DNA of 64,000 nucleotides from Microscillaceae bacterium (GTDB lineage Bacteria; Bacteroidota; Bacteroidia; Cytophagales; Microscillaceae): NCBI GenBank assembly GCA_012031215.1, contig JAAUUB010000003.1, positions 1 to 64,000 of the forward strand, read 5' to 3'. Shown piece by piece: positions 20,882 to 30,082 of this stretch (position 1 is its first letter; each line of letters starts with the position of its first letter). The notes under the pieces were generated by a model. It saw only the letters and a program-made list of their open reading frames with translations, ran no database searches and was not told where the DNA came from. The position numbers and the translations under genes were made by a program.

Positions 20882-20912
20882 TTTGCAACTCTGGCCTTTA
20901 ATTGTAATTTTG
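20882..20912 (+). promoter_or_regulatory. Bacteroidota promoter of ffh
   Basis: TTTG at 20882-20885, exactly 19 nt, then TAATTTTG at 20905-20912: a perfect match to TTTG-N19-TAnnTTTG. The start site would be near 20919, leaving a leader of about 65 nt before ffh. Confidence 0.7.
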
Positions 20913-20985
20913 CATCTGCATAAAGCACACCCGAAGCTTTGCGCCCGCAACACATTCATAAAAGCCCTTTTATTCCTGAGAAACT

Positions 20986-22317
20986 ATGTTTGAAAGTCTG
21001 GTAAGCCGTATTGACCAAGCCATCAAAACCCTCAAAGGCAAACACAAGATTACCGAAATCAATGTGGCGGCCACCGTGAAGGAGATTCGTAGAGCATTGG
21101 TCGATGCCGACGTAAATTATAAAGTGGCCAAAGAAGTAACCGATCGTATCAAAGATGAAGCCCTGGGCCGAAAAGTGCTCATTGATGTCAATCCAGGCCA
21201 GCTTCTAGTCAAAATTGTAGAAGATGAGCTGACCCAGCTAATGGGGGGCGATAAAACCGATGTGCGTCTGGAAGGAAAGCCCGCCGTTATTCTGATGTCA
21301 GGTCTGCAGGGTTCGGGCAAAACCACTTTTTCGGGCAAACTGGCCCGGTTTTTCAAAAAGCAGAACCGCCAGGTCTTATTGGTGGCTTGCGACGTGTATC
21401 GCCCGGCGGCTATCAATCAGCTTCAAGTTGTGGGCGAACAGGTAGGCGTGGAAGTATATGCCGAACCCGAAAATAAAAATCCCGTTGAGATTGCCCTCCA
21501 CGGGATTCAAAAAGCCAAAACCCTCAATTGCCAGATAGTCATCATTGATACAGCCGGCCGCCTGGCCATTGATGAAGAAATGATGGCCGAAATCGCCAAA
21601 ATCAAAGTCGCGGTCAATCCCAGCGAAACGCTTTTTGTGGTGGATGCAATGACGGGCCAGGATGCCGTCAATACTGCTAAGGCTTTCAATGAAAGGCTTA
21701 ATTTTGATGGAGTAGTGCTCACCAAACTTGACGGAGACACCCGGGGTGGGGCCGCCCTTTCTATCAAAGCCGTGGTAGAGAAGCCCATTAAGTTTATCGG
21801 AACGGGCGAAAAGTTAGATGCCATCGACATTTTTTATCCCAACCGAATGGCTCGCCGGATATTGGACATGGGCGATGTGGTGGGAATAGTTGAAAAAGCC
21901 CAACAGGCCTTTGACGAAGAGGAAAGTCGCCGCCTGGCTCTCAAGCTCCGCCAAAATAAATTTGACCTGGCCGATTTTCTCTCCCAGATTCAGCAAATCA
22001 AGAAAATGGGAAATATCAAAGACCTGCTTTCTATGCTTCCTGGTATGGGCAAGATGATGAAAAATCAGGAAATCGACGAGAATGCCCTTACGCCCCTGGA
22101 GGCCATGATACAATCTATGACTCCACACGAGCGCGAAAACCCCCAAATTTTGGATGCCAACCGTAAAAAACGTATCGCCAAAGGCAGCGGTACTACTGTG
22201 GCCGACATCAATAAGCTTCTTAAACAATTTGGCGAAATGCAAAAAATGATAAAGAAGATGAACCAAATGGGCGGCAAAAACCCAAAAGCTATGGCCAATA
22301 TGCTGCGTAAAAATTAA
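20986..22317 (+). CDS. ffh: signal recognition particle GTPase Ffh
   Basis: A 443-residue cytosolic GTPase that, with 4.5S RNA and FtsY, delivers nascent membrane proteins to the Sec translocon. The N domain is residues 1-85. The G domain has the P-loop GLQGSGKTT at 106-114, DTAGR at 188-192 and TKLDGD at 246-251. The methionine-rich M domain fills the C-terminal third (MKMNQMGG-like text near the end). Length and motif order are those of intact Ffh. It stands alone with its own promoter. Confidence 0.98.
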   Translation: MFESLVSRIDQAIKTLKGKHKITEINVAATVKEIRRALVDADVNYKVAKEVTDRIKDEALGRKVLIDVNPGQLLVKIVEDELTQLMGGDKTDVRLEGKPAVILMSGLQGSGKTTFSGKLARFFKKQNRQVLLVACDVYRPAAINQLQVVGEQVGVEVYAEPENKNPVEIALHGIQKAKTLNCQIVIIDTAGRLAIDEEMMAEIAKIKVAVNPSETLFVVDAMTGQDAVNTAKAFNERLNFDGVVLTKLDGDTRGGAALSIKAVVEKPIKFIGTGEKLDAIDIFYPNRMARRILDMGDVVGIVEKAQQAFDEEESRRLALKLRQNKFDLADFLSQIQQIKKMGNIKDLLSMLPGMGKMMKNQEIDENALTPLEAMIQSMTPHERENPQILDANRKKRIAKGSGTTVADINKLLKQFGEMQKMIKKMNQMGGKNPKAMANMLRKN

Positions 22318-22386
22318 GAAATCTTTGAACTGGCAAGCCTGGCATTCGGGTAATTTCATTCTTAAGCCAAACTTGCGGTAAGATTA

Positions 22387-22416
22387 TTGCGTTAGAAAGG
22401 TTATTACTTATGTTTT
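22387..22416 (+). promoter_or_regulatory. probable promoter of the small lipoprotein gene
   Basis: TTG at 22387-22389, 19 nt, then TATGTTTT at 22409-22416 (one mismatch from TAnnTTTG). The start codon at 22432 follows after a short leader. Confidence 0.45.
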
Positions 22417-22431
22417 CAAATATAGATTAGT

Positions 22432-22755
22432 ATGCTTTCACCTCGCTCCTTTTTACTGCTTACAGGTATTTTATACTTATCCCTTTCCGCCTGTAGCAAG
22501 CGGTCTCAATGTCCGGCTTATATGGATTTTCAGGGCGGAACCCTCAGCGTGCAAGATACCGAAGGAGCCACTCCGGACGAAGTGCGCAAGCAAAGCCAAA
22601 AGTTGCTGGAATCCCAGGATTTTTACATCGTGGTCAAAAGGGATAAAAAAACGGGCCTCGTCCAGTCTAAAAAGAAGGTAAAAAAAGGCAAAAACAATAC
22701 CCGTACCCACAAAGGCTTTCAATATGACCCCCGCACCATGCAGGGCGTTAAATAA
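22432..22755 (+). CDS. small lysine-rich lipoprotein of unknown function
   Basis: A 107-residue protein. The N-terminus has a hydrophobic run and the lipobox LSLSAC at about residue 21. The mature part starts KRSQCPAYMDFQGG, has a short acidic helix (EGATPDEVRKQSQKLLESQ) and ends in a strongly basic tail (KRDKKTGLVQSKKKVKKGK). I do not recognise a family. It is followed after 39 nt by a second basic exported protein, so the two are probably co-transcribed and may act together at the cell surface or periplasm. Confidence 0.65.
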   Translation: MLSPRSFLLLTGILYLSLSACSKRSQCPAYMDFQGGTLSVQDTEGATPDEVRKQSQKLLESQDFYIVVKRDKKTGLVQSKKKVKKGKNNTRTHKGFQYDPRTMQGVK

Positions 22756-22794
22756 ATAAGATAGGGGAGATAATTCACTATAAATCAAAAAGGT

Positions 22795-23562
22795 ATGCCT
22801 GTTGCACTGGCTTTGTTTCTTTTATTCGTGATGGGAGGGGCCTGGTGGGCTAACCCGGCCTTGGCACAAGTTGAAAAAAAAGAACCAGACCCTACCAGCC
22901 AGTACAGAGGCACAGAATACGAAAGAAAAAAAGGCTATCAAGGCACCAATGAGGTGGTCAATCCCGAGCGCCGTGTCAAAACCAAACGCGAGCAAAAAGA
23001 AGATGCCAGCATGGTGGCCAGCTACTCGGGCCAGATAAAATACAAAGACCTAAAATTGGCCAAGGCCAAAAGTTCACAAAAATTTGCGGAATACTCGGGC
23101 AGTATTCCCCTGCGGAAAGTGCGCCGTATGGAAGAAAGAAGAGAAATCAGCAATGACAACCAGGCACGCTACTCCGGAAATGTTCCATTTATAGACTTTA
23201 AAGCCCGCCGCCAGCAAATGGCGAGCAAGATGGCCCGGTTTCGTGGCCCGGTGGCCATCCGCATCAAAAAGAAACCCAAGGGCTCCAGTCTGGCCAATTA
23301 TCGGGGCGCGCCCAACCAAAACCGTCGCCCAGCCAATTATAACCGCAGCAACCTTCGCTCTGGGCGCAAGGTCAAAAAAGAAGATCTCCCCAATTATGCC
23401 AAAACCCCCCGCCGCAAACTACGCTACGATTCGCGCGAAGTCAAAATGTGGCGCGAAGGTGGCGACATCCTCCCCAAAGTACAGGAGCGAAAATTGCCCA
23501 AACCCAGCAAAAAAGCAAAATCGCACGAGACCGAAACCGAAATGCCTGCCGAACAGCCATAA
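22795..23562 (+). CDS. basic exported protein with tandem Y-[SR]-G repeats, unknown function
   Basis: A 255-residue protein with an N-terminal signal sequence ending NPALAQ. The mature part is very basic and is built of about six degenerate repeats of roughly 22-28 residues. Each has an aromatic-Ser/Arg-Gly core: QYRGTEY, SYSGQIKY, EYSGSIPL, RYSGNVPF, RFRGPVAI, NYRGAPNQ. Charged helical stretches separate the cores. I do not recognise a family. It directly follows the small lipoprotein gene and has no predicted membrane segment after the signal. The repeats suggest binding to a polyanionic partner or to the cell wall; that is inference only. Confidence 0.65.
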   Translation: MPVALALFLLFVMGGAWWANPALAQVEKKEPDPTSQYRGTEYERKKGYQGTNEVVNPERRVKTKREQKEDASMVASYSGQIKYKDLKLAKAKSSQKFAEYSGSIPLRKVRRMEERREISNDNQARYSGNVPFIDFKARRQQMASKMARFRGPVAIRIKKKPKGSSLANYRGAPNQNRRPANYNRSNLRSGRKVKKEDLPNYAKTPRRKLRYDSREVKMWREGGDILPKVQERKLPKPSKKAKSHETETEMPAEQP

Positions 23563-23649
23563 AGCGGCCTAATCTCCTTTTTATTTCTCTCCTCTGACTG
23601 CCAAGACAGCGAGCCGCTTTCCAAATAGCGGCTGTCAATCTTTTTGTCT

Positions 23650-23657
23650 TAATTTTG
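23650..23657 (+). promoter_or_regulatory. -7 promoter element of argS
   Basis: TAATTTTG, a full match to TAnnTTTG, 23 bp before the argS start. No good TTTG partner is seen 19 nt upstream. Confidence 0.4.
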
Positions 23658-23679
23658 AGGCAAAAATCGCCCGATACGT

Positions 23680-25459
23680 ATGAACCCCGAAAGTATTTTG
23701 CTTGCCCAAATTGAAGAAGCACTTCTCAATCTGTATAACTATACTGCCGAACACCTTGCGCTCCAGCCAACTGCCAAAGATTTTGAAGGCTCTCATACCC
23801 TCGTCGTATTTCCCTTTACCAAAACCCTGCGCCGCAAGCCCGAAGAAATCGGTCAGCAAATTGGCGAATACCTGCGCCAAAAAGGCAACCTGGTCGCAGA
23901 TTTCAATGTAGTAAAAGGCTTTCTCAATCTAAGTCTGCACGATGCGGTCTGGAAAGATTGGTTTGCACAAACGCTGGCAAGCCATTGGGGCCAGTCGGTT
24001 TCTAAACATCAAAAGGTGATGGTAGAGTTTGCTTCCCCCAACACCAATAAGCCCCTGCACTTGGGGCATTTGCGCAATATCTTTTTGGGCGATTCGCTGG
24101 CCCGTATTTTAGCCGGGGCGGGCTATGAGGTTATCAAAACCAATTTGGTCAACGACCGGGGTATTCATATTTGCAAATCTATGGTGGCATATCAACACTT
24201 TGGCCAGGGCGAACAGCCTTCGGCCCAGCTCAAAGGCGACCACCTGGTGGGCAAATATTATGTGCTTTGGGACAAAACCTACAAAGAACAGGTAAACCAG
24301 CTAAAAAGCGAAGGAAGAGAAGAAAAAATGGCCCTCGCCGAGGCCCCCCATTTTAAAGGAAGCTCAGCAAACCCTCCTCAAATGGGAGGCCAATGAGCCC
24401 TTAACCCGGGCATTGTGGCAAAAAATGAACCAATGGGTTTATGAAGGTTTTGCCGAAACCTTTCAAAAAATTGGGATTCAATTTGATAAAACCTACTACG
24501 AATCCAATACCTACCTGCTGGGCAAAGATATGATAGAAGAAGGCCTGGCCCGGGGGGTCTTTTACCGGGCCGAAGATGGCTCCGTCTGGATTGATTTGGA
24601 AGATGTCCAATTGGATAAGAAGCTAGTCCTTCGCTCCGACGGCACTTCGGTTTATATGACGCAGGACCTGGGCACGGCCGATTTGAAATACCAGGATTTT
24701 GGCCTGGATAAATCTATCTATGTGGTGGGCAATGAGCAGGATTACCATTTTCAGGTTTTGTTCGCGATTTTGAAAAAACTGGGCCGCTCTTATGCCGAAG
24801 GCTTGTATCACCTCAGCTATGGGATGGTTGATTTGCCTTCGGGCAAGATGAAATCAAGGGAAGGAACAGTGGTAGATGCCGATGATTTGTTCAATAACAT
24901 GCTGGAAATTGCCCGGGCCAAGACCGAAGAAGTGGGCAAGATTGAGGATTTGAGTGAAGCAGAAAAAGCAAAACTTCACCACACCATCGCCATTGGGGCC
25001 TTGAAATACTACCTGCTCAAAGTAGAACCTAAAAAACGCATGCTTTTCAATCCTGAGGAATCGGTCGATTTTGAAGGAGATGCCGGCCCATTTATCCAAT
25101 ACAATTATGCCCGAATCCAGTCTATGTTGCGCAAAGCCCGGCAACAATCTTTTGCCTGGGAACCACCGATGTACGAAAACTACCCGGTGTTGCAAAACAG
25201 CGAAATAGAATTGATTGCTTTATTGATTCAGTTTCCGGCCAAATTACAAGAAGCGGCCCAAAAATACGCCCCTTCGCTATTGGCCCAGTATGCGTACGAA
25301 ATCGCCCGTGCCTTTAGTAAATTTTACAACGAATGCCGGGTTTTGACCGCCGAAACCGAAGCCGCCCGGAGCTTCCGACTGGCCCTCTCTGAAAAAACGG
25401 CCCAAATCTTGGCCAATATTTTTTCTTTTCTGGGAATTGCCATGCCCGAGCAGATGTAA
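23680..25459 (+). CDS. argS: arginyl-tRNA synthetase, one frameshift
   Basis: Class I synthetase that charges tRNA-Arg in the cytosol. It has an N-terminal ArgS additional domain (about 1-110), the HIGH-type motif HLGHLRN in NTNKPLHLGH, a KMSKS-like SGKMKSREG and a C-terminal helical DALR anticodon-binding domain. The frame breaks where a run of six C at 24344-24349 reads into a stop at 24396. With five C the protein continues EAPILKEAQQTLLKWE into the second half. The repaired length is 592 residues, normal for ArgS. An essential single-copy-type gene is unlikely to be truly broken, so this is best read as a sequencing error. Confidence 0.95.
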
Positions 25460-25480
25460 GAGTTTGTCAATTTCAGGTAC

Positions 25481-26983
25481 TTAAGGAAAAACTTTGATAA
25501 GCTGCGGATTTTTCAAATCTAATCCGTACACATCACCCAGGCTGAGCCAGGCGAAGTTTTCCAAGCGATTGAGGCCTGTCCAGGGGCCTCCCGATAATTT
25601 GTACTGAGATTTTTTGAGCAGCTCGCCGTCAAAAGCCCGAAACAGTTGCACACGAATCTTTTGGTTTGCATCTTGTTCCAGCAAGACCAGGCTTTGCTCG
25701 TCTAGCCAGGCTGCCCAATCAATTTGAAGCGCCTTAGTTTGATAGGGGCTTTCACTGTTTAGGAGATACTTCCAACGTATCTTCCCTGTATTTTTGGCCA
25801 TCATCCAAAGCTCATTGCGGCTCGAGCCTCTTCGCCGGCGAGCATTAAGAAGTAAAAAATCACGGTTGGTATCCACAATGCTCAATTCATAATCTTCTTC
25901 CTTTAACCATTCCTGCAACTGACCATTTTGAAGATTGATTCTGTATAAAACCTGGCCTCCCCGAACATTTGAAAGCAGGAGATAATAAAAATCTCCTTCC
26001 TGATGCCACCACTCTTCCGGGTGCAAAGCCCGGACGGAAGGCAACAGCGGTATTTCACAACCTGCGGGCAGCGCAATTTCCCACTGCAAGCGGAGCTTAT
26101 TTTCTTTCAAAATATTCAGGAGGCGAAGTTGAAAGGAAGCATTTGCCCCAACCTTTTGGGCAAAATAAGCCAATTGCGTTCTCTGGCGAAGATGAGGGCT
26201 ATTGGGCAGGTAGTTTTCTAAGGGCCATTCCTGCAAAACCCGTCCGGTTTGGATGTCAAATTCACGATAAAATGCTTTTCCCTGAACCAGGTCTTTAAGC
26301 CCCACGCGGTTTTGGTAAACATAAAAGCTCTCCCCCTCTGAGCGGATTTGTTGCACCCGCACCTGCCATTTGGCTTTTCCTGTTTGGGTATGAAAGGCTT
26401 GCAGGTATTGGTCTTGGCCTAAGACCAGCACCGTTTTAAAATCTAAGGAAACTTGTAGGCACTGCCGGCAAAGGGGATTGAGCACATCCCGGAGTGGGGC
26501 TTGCCATTCTTTCTCACCCGTGCGCAGTTTCCAGGCATATAATTGGTTTTTGACACTAAAGAAAAGTTGGGAGTAAGTAGTAGTGAGGGCTAGTTGTTCT
26601 CTGGCCAGGCCATCACTTTGGGGCAAGGGTTTTTCCCAGCGTCGTTCGTAAGGTTCAGTTTGTAAATAAGAAAACCAAAGTGGGCGGACTTGTGGGGGGG
26701 CATCAGTTTTAAGTACATTCCGTAGAGAGATGGCACCATCGAGACGGTTGAGCACCAGTAAATCGGCCTGGCGGGCATTTTGTGAATTGGGAATTAAATG
26801 AACTGGGCCTTGCGCTTTGCGCCGGTCAATCAGATTACTTTTTCGTAGCTTTTCGGCCCAATCGGGCAATTTTACAAAACCAGGCAAGAGCACGAAGGCC
26901 AGCACCACCAAAATCAAGACCGAAACCACCAGATTGATGAGGGCCGCGCAACCTTTGCCAATTTTTTCGGGGCTTTGGCTCAT
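25481..26983 (-). CDS. membrane-anchored PQQ-like beta-propeller protein
   Basis: About 500 residues. I start at the Met giving MSQSPEKIGKG (26983); an upstream Met at 26998 adds five residues. A single transmembrane helix follows (about residues 15-38), so the rest should face the periplasm. The remainder has beta-propeller blades with motifs such as LYAWKLRTGEKEWQAPL, LQAFHTQTGKAKWQVRV and NTGKIRWKYLL, typical of PQQ-like/pyrrolo-quinoline-quinone repeat proteins without enzyme residues. Function is unknown; such proteins often act as scaffolds. It ends 21 bp from the convergent argS stop. Confidence 0.75.
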   Translation of the reverse strand: MSQSPEKIGKGCAALINLVVSVLILVVLAFVLLPGFVKLPDWAEKLRKSNLIDRRKAQGPVHLIPNSQNARQADLLVLNRLDGAISLRNVLKTDAPPQVRPLWFSYLQTEPYERRWEKPLPQSDGLAREQLALTTTYSQLFFSVKNQLYAWKLRTGEKEWQAPLRDVLNPLCRQCLQVSLDFKTVLVLGQDQYLQAFHTQTGKAKWQVRVQQIRSEGESFYVYQNRVGLKDLVQGKAFYREFDIQTGRVLQEWPLENYLPNSPHLRQRTQLAYFAQKVGANASFQLRLLNILKENKLRLQWEIALPAGCEIPLLPSVRALHPEEWWHQEGDFYYLLLSNVRGGQVLYRINLQNGQLQEWLKEEDYELSIVDTNRDFLLLNARRRRGSSRNELWMMAKNTGKIRWKYLLNSESPYQTKALQIDWAAWLDEQSLVLLEQDANQKIRVQLFRAFDGELLKKSQYKLSGGPWTGLNRLENFAWLSLGDVYGLDLKNPQLIKVFP

Positions 26984-27020
26984 ATCATAAAAAGGCAAGG
27001 GGGCGAAGGAATTTGCTTAA

Positions 27021-27052
27021 AAAAAGCCCACCAAGACCGCTCTGGTGGGCTT
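27021..27052 (-). terminator. rho-independent terminator after metK
   Basis: On the minus strand AAGCCCACCA pairs perfectly with TGGTGGGCTT over 10 bp (27043-27052 with 27024-27033), followed by a T-run. It begins 9 bp after the metK stop. Confidence 0.85.
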
Positions 27053-27061
27053 AGGCAAAAA

Positions 27062-28339
27062 TTAAAGTCCAAAAGCCTTTTTCACGGCTTCGACATAATC
27101 CAGTTTTTCCCAAGTAAAAAATTCAACGGGCTTTTTGATTTTACGGCGGATTTCCCGACGTTCGTTTTCATCCTCGATAATCTCAACCGGCAATAAATCT
27201 ATTTCCTGGGTATAGCTTTCGCGCCCCATGTGGCCATAGGCCGCCGTGGCCGAAAAGATAGGGCTTTTGAGTCCAAGCCGTTCTACAATGGCTTTGGGGC
27301 GCATATCAAAAATTTCATTCAGCTTATGGGCAATCTCTACATCCGAAAGGCCTACTTTGGCCGTTCCGTAGGTATTGACATTGAGCGATACGGGCCGGGA
27401 AACGCCAATGGCATAGGCTACCTGGACCAGAATCTCATCACAAACACCAGCAGCCACAACATTTTTGGCGATGTGGCGTGTGGCATAGGCGGCACTCCGG
27501 TCCACTTTGGAAGAATCTTTGCCTGAGAAGGCTCCCCCGCCGTGAGCACCTTTGCCCCCGTAGGTATCCACAATGATTTTGCGCCCCGTCAATCCGGCAT
27601 CCCCATGGGGGCCACCAATCACAAATTTGCCCGTAGGATTGATGTGATAGACCGTTTCGGCATCCCGCAATTCCGCCGGAATCACCCTCGGAATCACGAT
27701 TGCAAGCATATCATCATAAATCTTTTGCAACATTGTAGTATCTTCGGCAAAAGCATCGTGCTGAGTAGAAATGACGATGGTATGTACCCGCTTGGGCAGG
27801 TTATTGTCCCCATATTGAATGGTAACCTGGGCTTTGGCATCCGGGCGAAGGTAGGGCATCAAATGACTTTCTTCTTTACGAATACGGGCCAGCTCTTTGA
27901 CAAGACGATGCGAGAAAGCCAGGGCCATCGGCATATATTCTGGAGTTTCGGTGGTGGCATAGCCAAACATCATGCCCTGGTCGCCCGCGCCCTGCTCTTT
28001 GTCCAGGCCTTTGCCCTCATCTACCCCCTGGGCAATATCAGGCGACTGGCTATGCAAGCAAACCATCACGCCGCAGGATTCGGCGTCAAATTGATAATCA
28101 GGATGGGTATAGCCAATTTTGCGAATGGTTTCGCGGACAATATCCGGGATTTCGACATAGGCCTTAGTGGTGATTTCACCCGCCACTACCACCTGACCCG
28201 TGGTAACCAGGGTTTCACAGGCCACCCGCGAGTCAGGGTCCTGGGAGAGCATGGCATCCAGGATGGCATCAGAAATTTGGTCAGAAATTTTGTCGGGATG
28301 TCCTTCCGAAACCGATTCAGAGGTAAATAGATAAGCCAT
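27062..28339 (-). CDS. metK: S-adenosylmethionine synthetase
   Basis: A 425-residue cytosolic enzyme that makes S-adenosylmethionine from methionine and ATP. Landmarks are [11 protein letters not shown] with GHPDK at residues 13-17, [12 protein letters not shown] in the middle, and the P-loop-like [18 protein letters not shown]. The frame is intact. At 425 residues it is slightly longer than E. coli MetK (384), as is usual in Bacteroidota. It forms a single-gene unit with its own -7 promoter element and terminator. No SAM riboswitch is apparent in the roughly 60-nt leader. Confidence 0.97.
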   Translation of the reverse strand: MAYLFTSESVSEGHPDKISDQISDAILDAMLSQDPDSRVACETLVTTGQVVVAGEITTKAYVEIPDIVRETIRKIGYTHPDYQFDAESCGVMVCLHSQSPDIAQGVDEGKGLDKEQGAGDQGMMFGYATTETPEYMPMALAFSHRLVKELARIRKEESHLMPYLRPDAKAQVTIQYGDNNLPKRVHTIVISTQHDAFAEDTTMLQKIYDDMLAIVIPRVIPAELRDAETVYHINPTGKFVIGGPHGDAGLTGRKIIVDTYGGKGAHGGGAFSGKDSSKVDRSAAYATRHIAKNVVAAGVCDEILVQVAYAIGVSRPVSLNVNTYGTAKVGLSDVEIAHKLNEIFDMRPKAIVERLGLKSPIFSATAAYGHMGRESYTQEIDLLPVEIIEDENERREIRRKIKKPVEFFTWEKLDYVEAVKKAFGL

Positions 28340-28398
28340 TTTTTGAGAATTTCGCGCTTTTAATTAAAAATGCTTCTTAAAAATTGAAAATGCAGCGA

Positions 28399-28406
28399 CA
28401 AAAATA
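28399..28406 (-). promoter_or_regulatory. -7 promoter element of metK
   Basis: TATTTTTG on the minus strand, a full match to TAnnTTTG, about 60 bp before the metK start. A -33 TTTG at standard distance is not clear. Confidence 0.4.
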
Positions 28407-28439
28407 GGCGAAATCTTTACAAAAAAATAAACTTAGCCA

Positions 28440-28470
28440 CAAAAAGCCGGGGTAGCGGCCAAATTACCCC
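28440..28470 (-). terminator. probable terminator of the PorP-OmpA gene
   Basis: On the minus strand GGGGTA (28470-28465) pairs with TACCCC (28454-28449), and GGCTTTTT follows. It starts 3 bp after the stop of the upstream gene. Confidence 0.5.
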
Positions 28471-28472
28471 TA

Positions 28473-30061
28473 TTAATCCGTAGAAGCACCAGTGGCCAAG
28501 ACCTCAAATTCTACCCTTCGGTTTTTGATGCGGCCGTATTCGGTTTTGTTGGAGAGTATGGGCCGCGAAGAGCCAAAGCCTTCTATTTCTACTCGTTCCG
28601 ACTGGATGCCTTTTTTGCTGAGGTAGTTCTTAACGGCCTCGGCCCTTCGAATAGCCAGGGCTTCATTGTCGGCCTCCGAAGCCCCGATATTGCAAGTGTG
28701 GCCAGCCAGCTTGATGCGAATGCCTTTAAACTTACTCATGATGCCCGCCATTTCATCCAGCAAAGCGGCCGTGGCTTTGTTGATATCGTCACTGATGTAA
28801 TAGAAAAAGGCTTTTCTTTTAAATATCACTAAATCATTATCGTTCGGAATGAGCAATACATCTGAATCTCGGGGAATGAACTCAATATTAATGGTATCTA
28901 CCGAAATTACCTCCTGTTTTTGGATGGTAGCCACAAGGGTAAAGATGCTGTCGCCAACCGGGCTTTTTACCTCCAGGCGGGTGGTGTCCAGAATTATCTC
29001 ATTTAAGTCTTTGGGTGGGCCTTCGCTCAGGCATTTTTTTCCAAATTTAAAGCCCAGGGAAAGCTCTATGGCCCCGCCATCCAGCTCTTTTTGTTTGCCA
29101 AAAGCACCTAAATCATAACTAAAACCAACCGAAAACTTGGGTTGATTTACTTCCATACCAATTGCCAGGTCTGTATTGCTATCATACCAGAGGCCCAGCC
29201 CTATGCTACCTTCTCCCACAAAACCCTCTCCACTGCCAAAAAGATAGTAGGCCATTGGTCCAAACCGAATCTCATTACTTCCCTCCACTTGCACCCAGCG
29301 GAGGTTGGGCTGGAGGATAAATTTATCCTGTAAATAAAAACTATAACCACCTACTACACTAAACTGAAACGGCAGGGGGGTATTCTCAGAAAAAAGGCTA
29401 CATTCGGCTGATTGATGTTTTGAATGCTAAAGCCCAAATAGGCTTTTGGAAAGCCACACAAATCGGTCCATGACACGGCCACTCCGGCATTAAACAAAGG
29501 AAAGCCACGACTGGCATTGAATAATTCGCTGGTTAAGTAAGATTCACCCAAACCCAGGGCTTGTTCAAAGGTTTGCCCATTCCATTGGCTGCCCGAAGTC
29601 AGCACATCGGGGTTGACGCGGCGCTGGAAAAAACCTGCCTGAAGCCCCAGACTCACTATCGGTTGATAGCGGCGCGTCGCCTGCCCCCCAATATAAAGGT
29701 TGTAAGCCCCAGTAAGAAGCCCTCCCGTAGTGCTGAGCAAACCACCTTCGCCCGTACGGTCCTGCATGAAGGATAGGCCAAAAGCGGCTACCCTTTTGTT
29801 TTGTTGTTTTATCCAGGGATATATCAGAGAAGCCATTGGGGTCTCGAAAGAAGCACCCGAAGCAATGAACTGCCTGCGATAGTTGAATTGCACTTGAATT
29901 TGATTACTCATCCCAATCAAGGCGGGATTGGTCTGAATCAGGGCTTGCTGAAATTGGGTAAATTGGGCATTTTGTGCCTGCACACTTTGCCAGGAAAGTG
30001 GGCCAAAAACAAAAATTAGCCCCCAACCCACCAAAAAAAATATAAACCAGGATTTATTCAT
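28473..30061 (-). CDS. PorP/SprF-type outer-membrane protein fused to an OmpA domain, one frameshift
   Basis: Joined model of 529 residues. It has a signal peptide (MNKSWFIFFLVGWGLIF, with cleavage near VQAQNAQ), then a PorP/SprF-like beta-barrel (QFQQALIQTNPALIGMSNQ at its start, ending LSLGFKFGKKC). A linker follows, then a C-terminal OmpA peptidoglycan-binding domain with LAGHTCNIGASEADNEALA and GFGSSRPI...IKNRRVEFEV. PorP/SprF proteins accompany type IX secretion and attach type-B-sorted proteins. Here the gene starts 21 bp after such a protein, so they are one unit. The break near 29390-29395 is a missing T in a T6 run; seven T restores AFFSENTPLPFQFSVVGGY. Confidence 0.85.
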
Positions 30062-30082
30062 ACTTCAAAAATCAAGGCCAGA

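Noticed and set aside
28340-28398. Possible SAM riboswitch in the metK leader
   Set aside because: The leader is about 60 nt, AT-rich and without a stable multi-stem structure.
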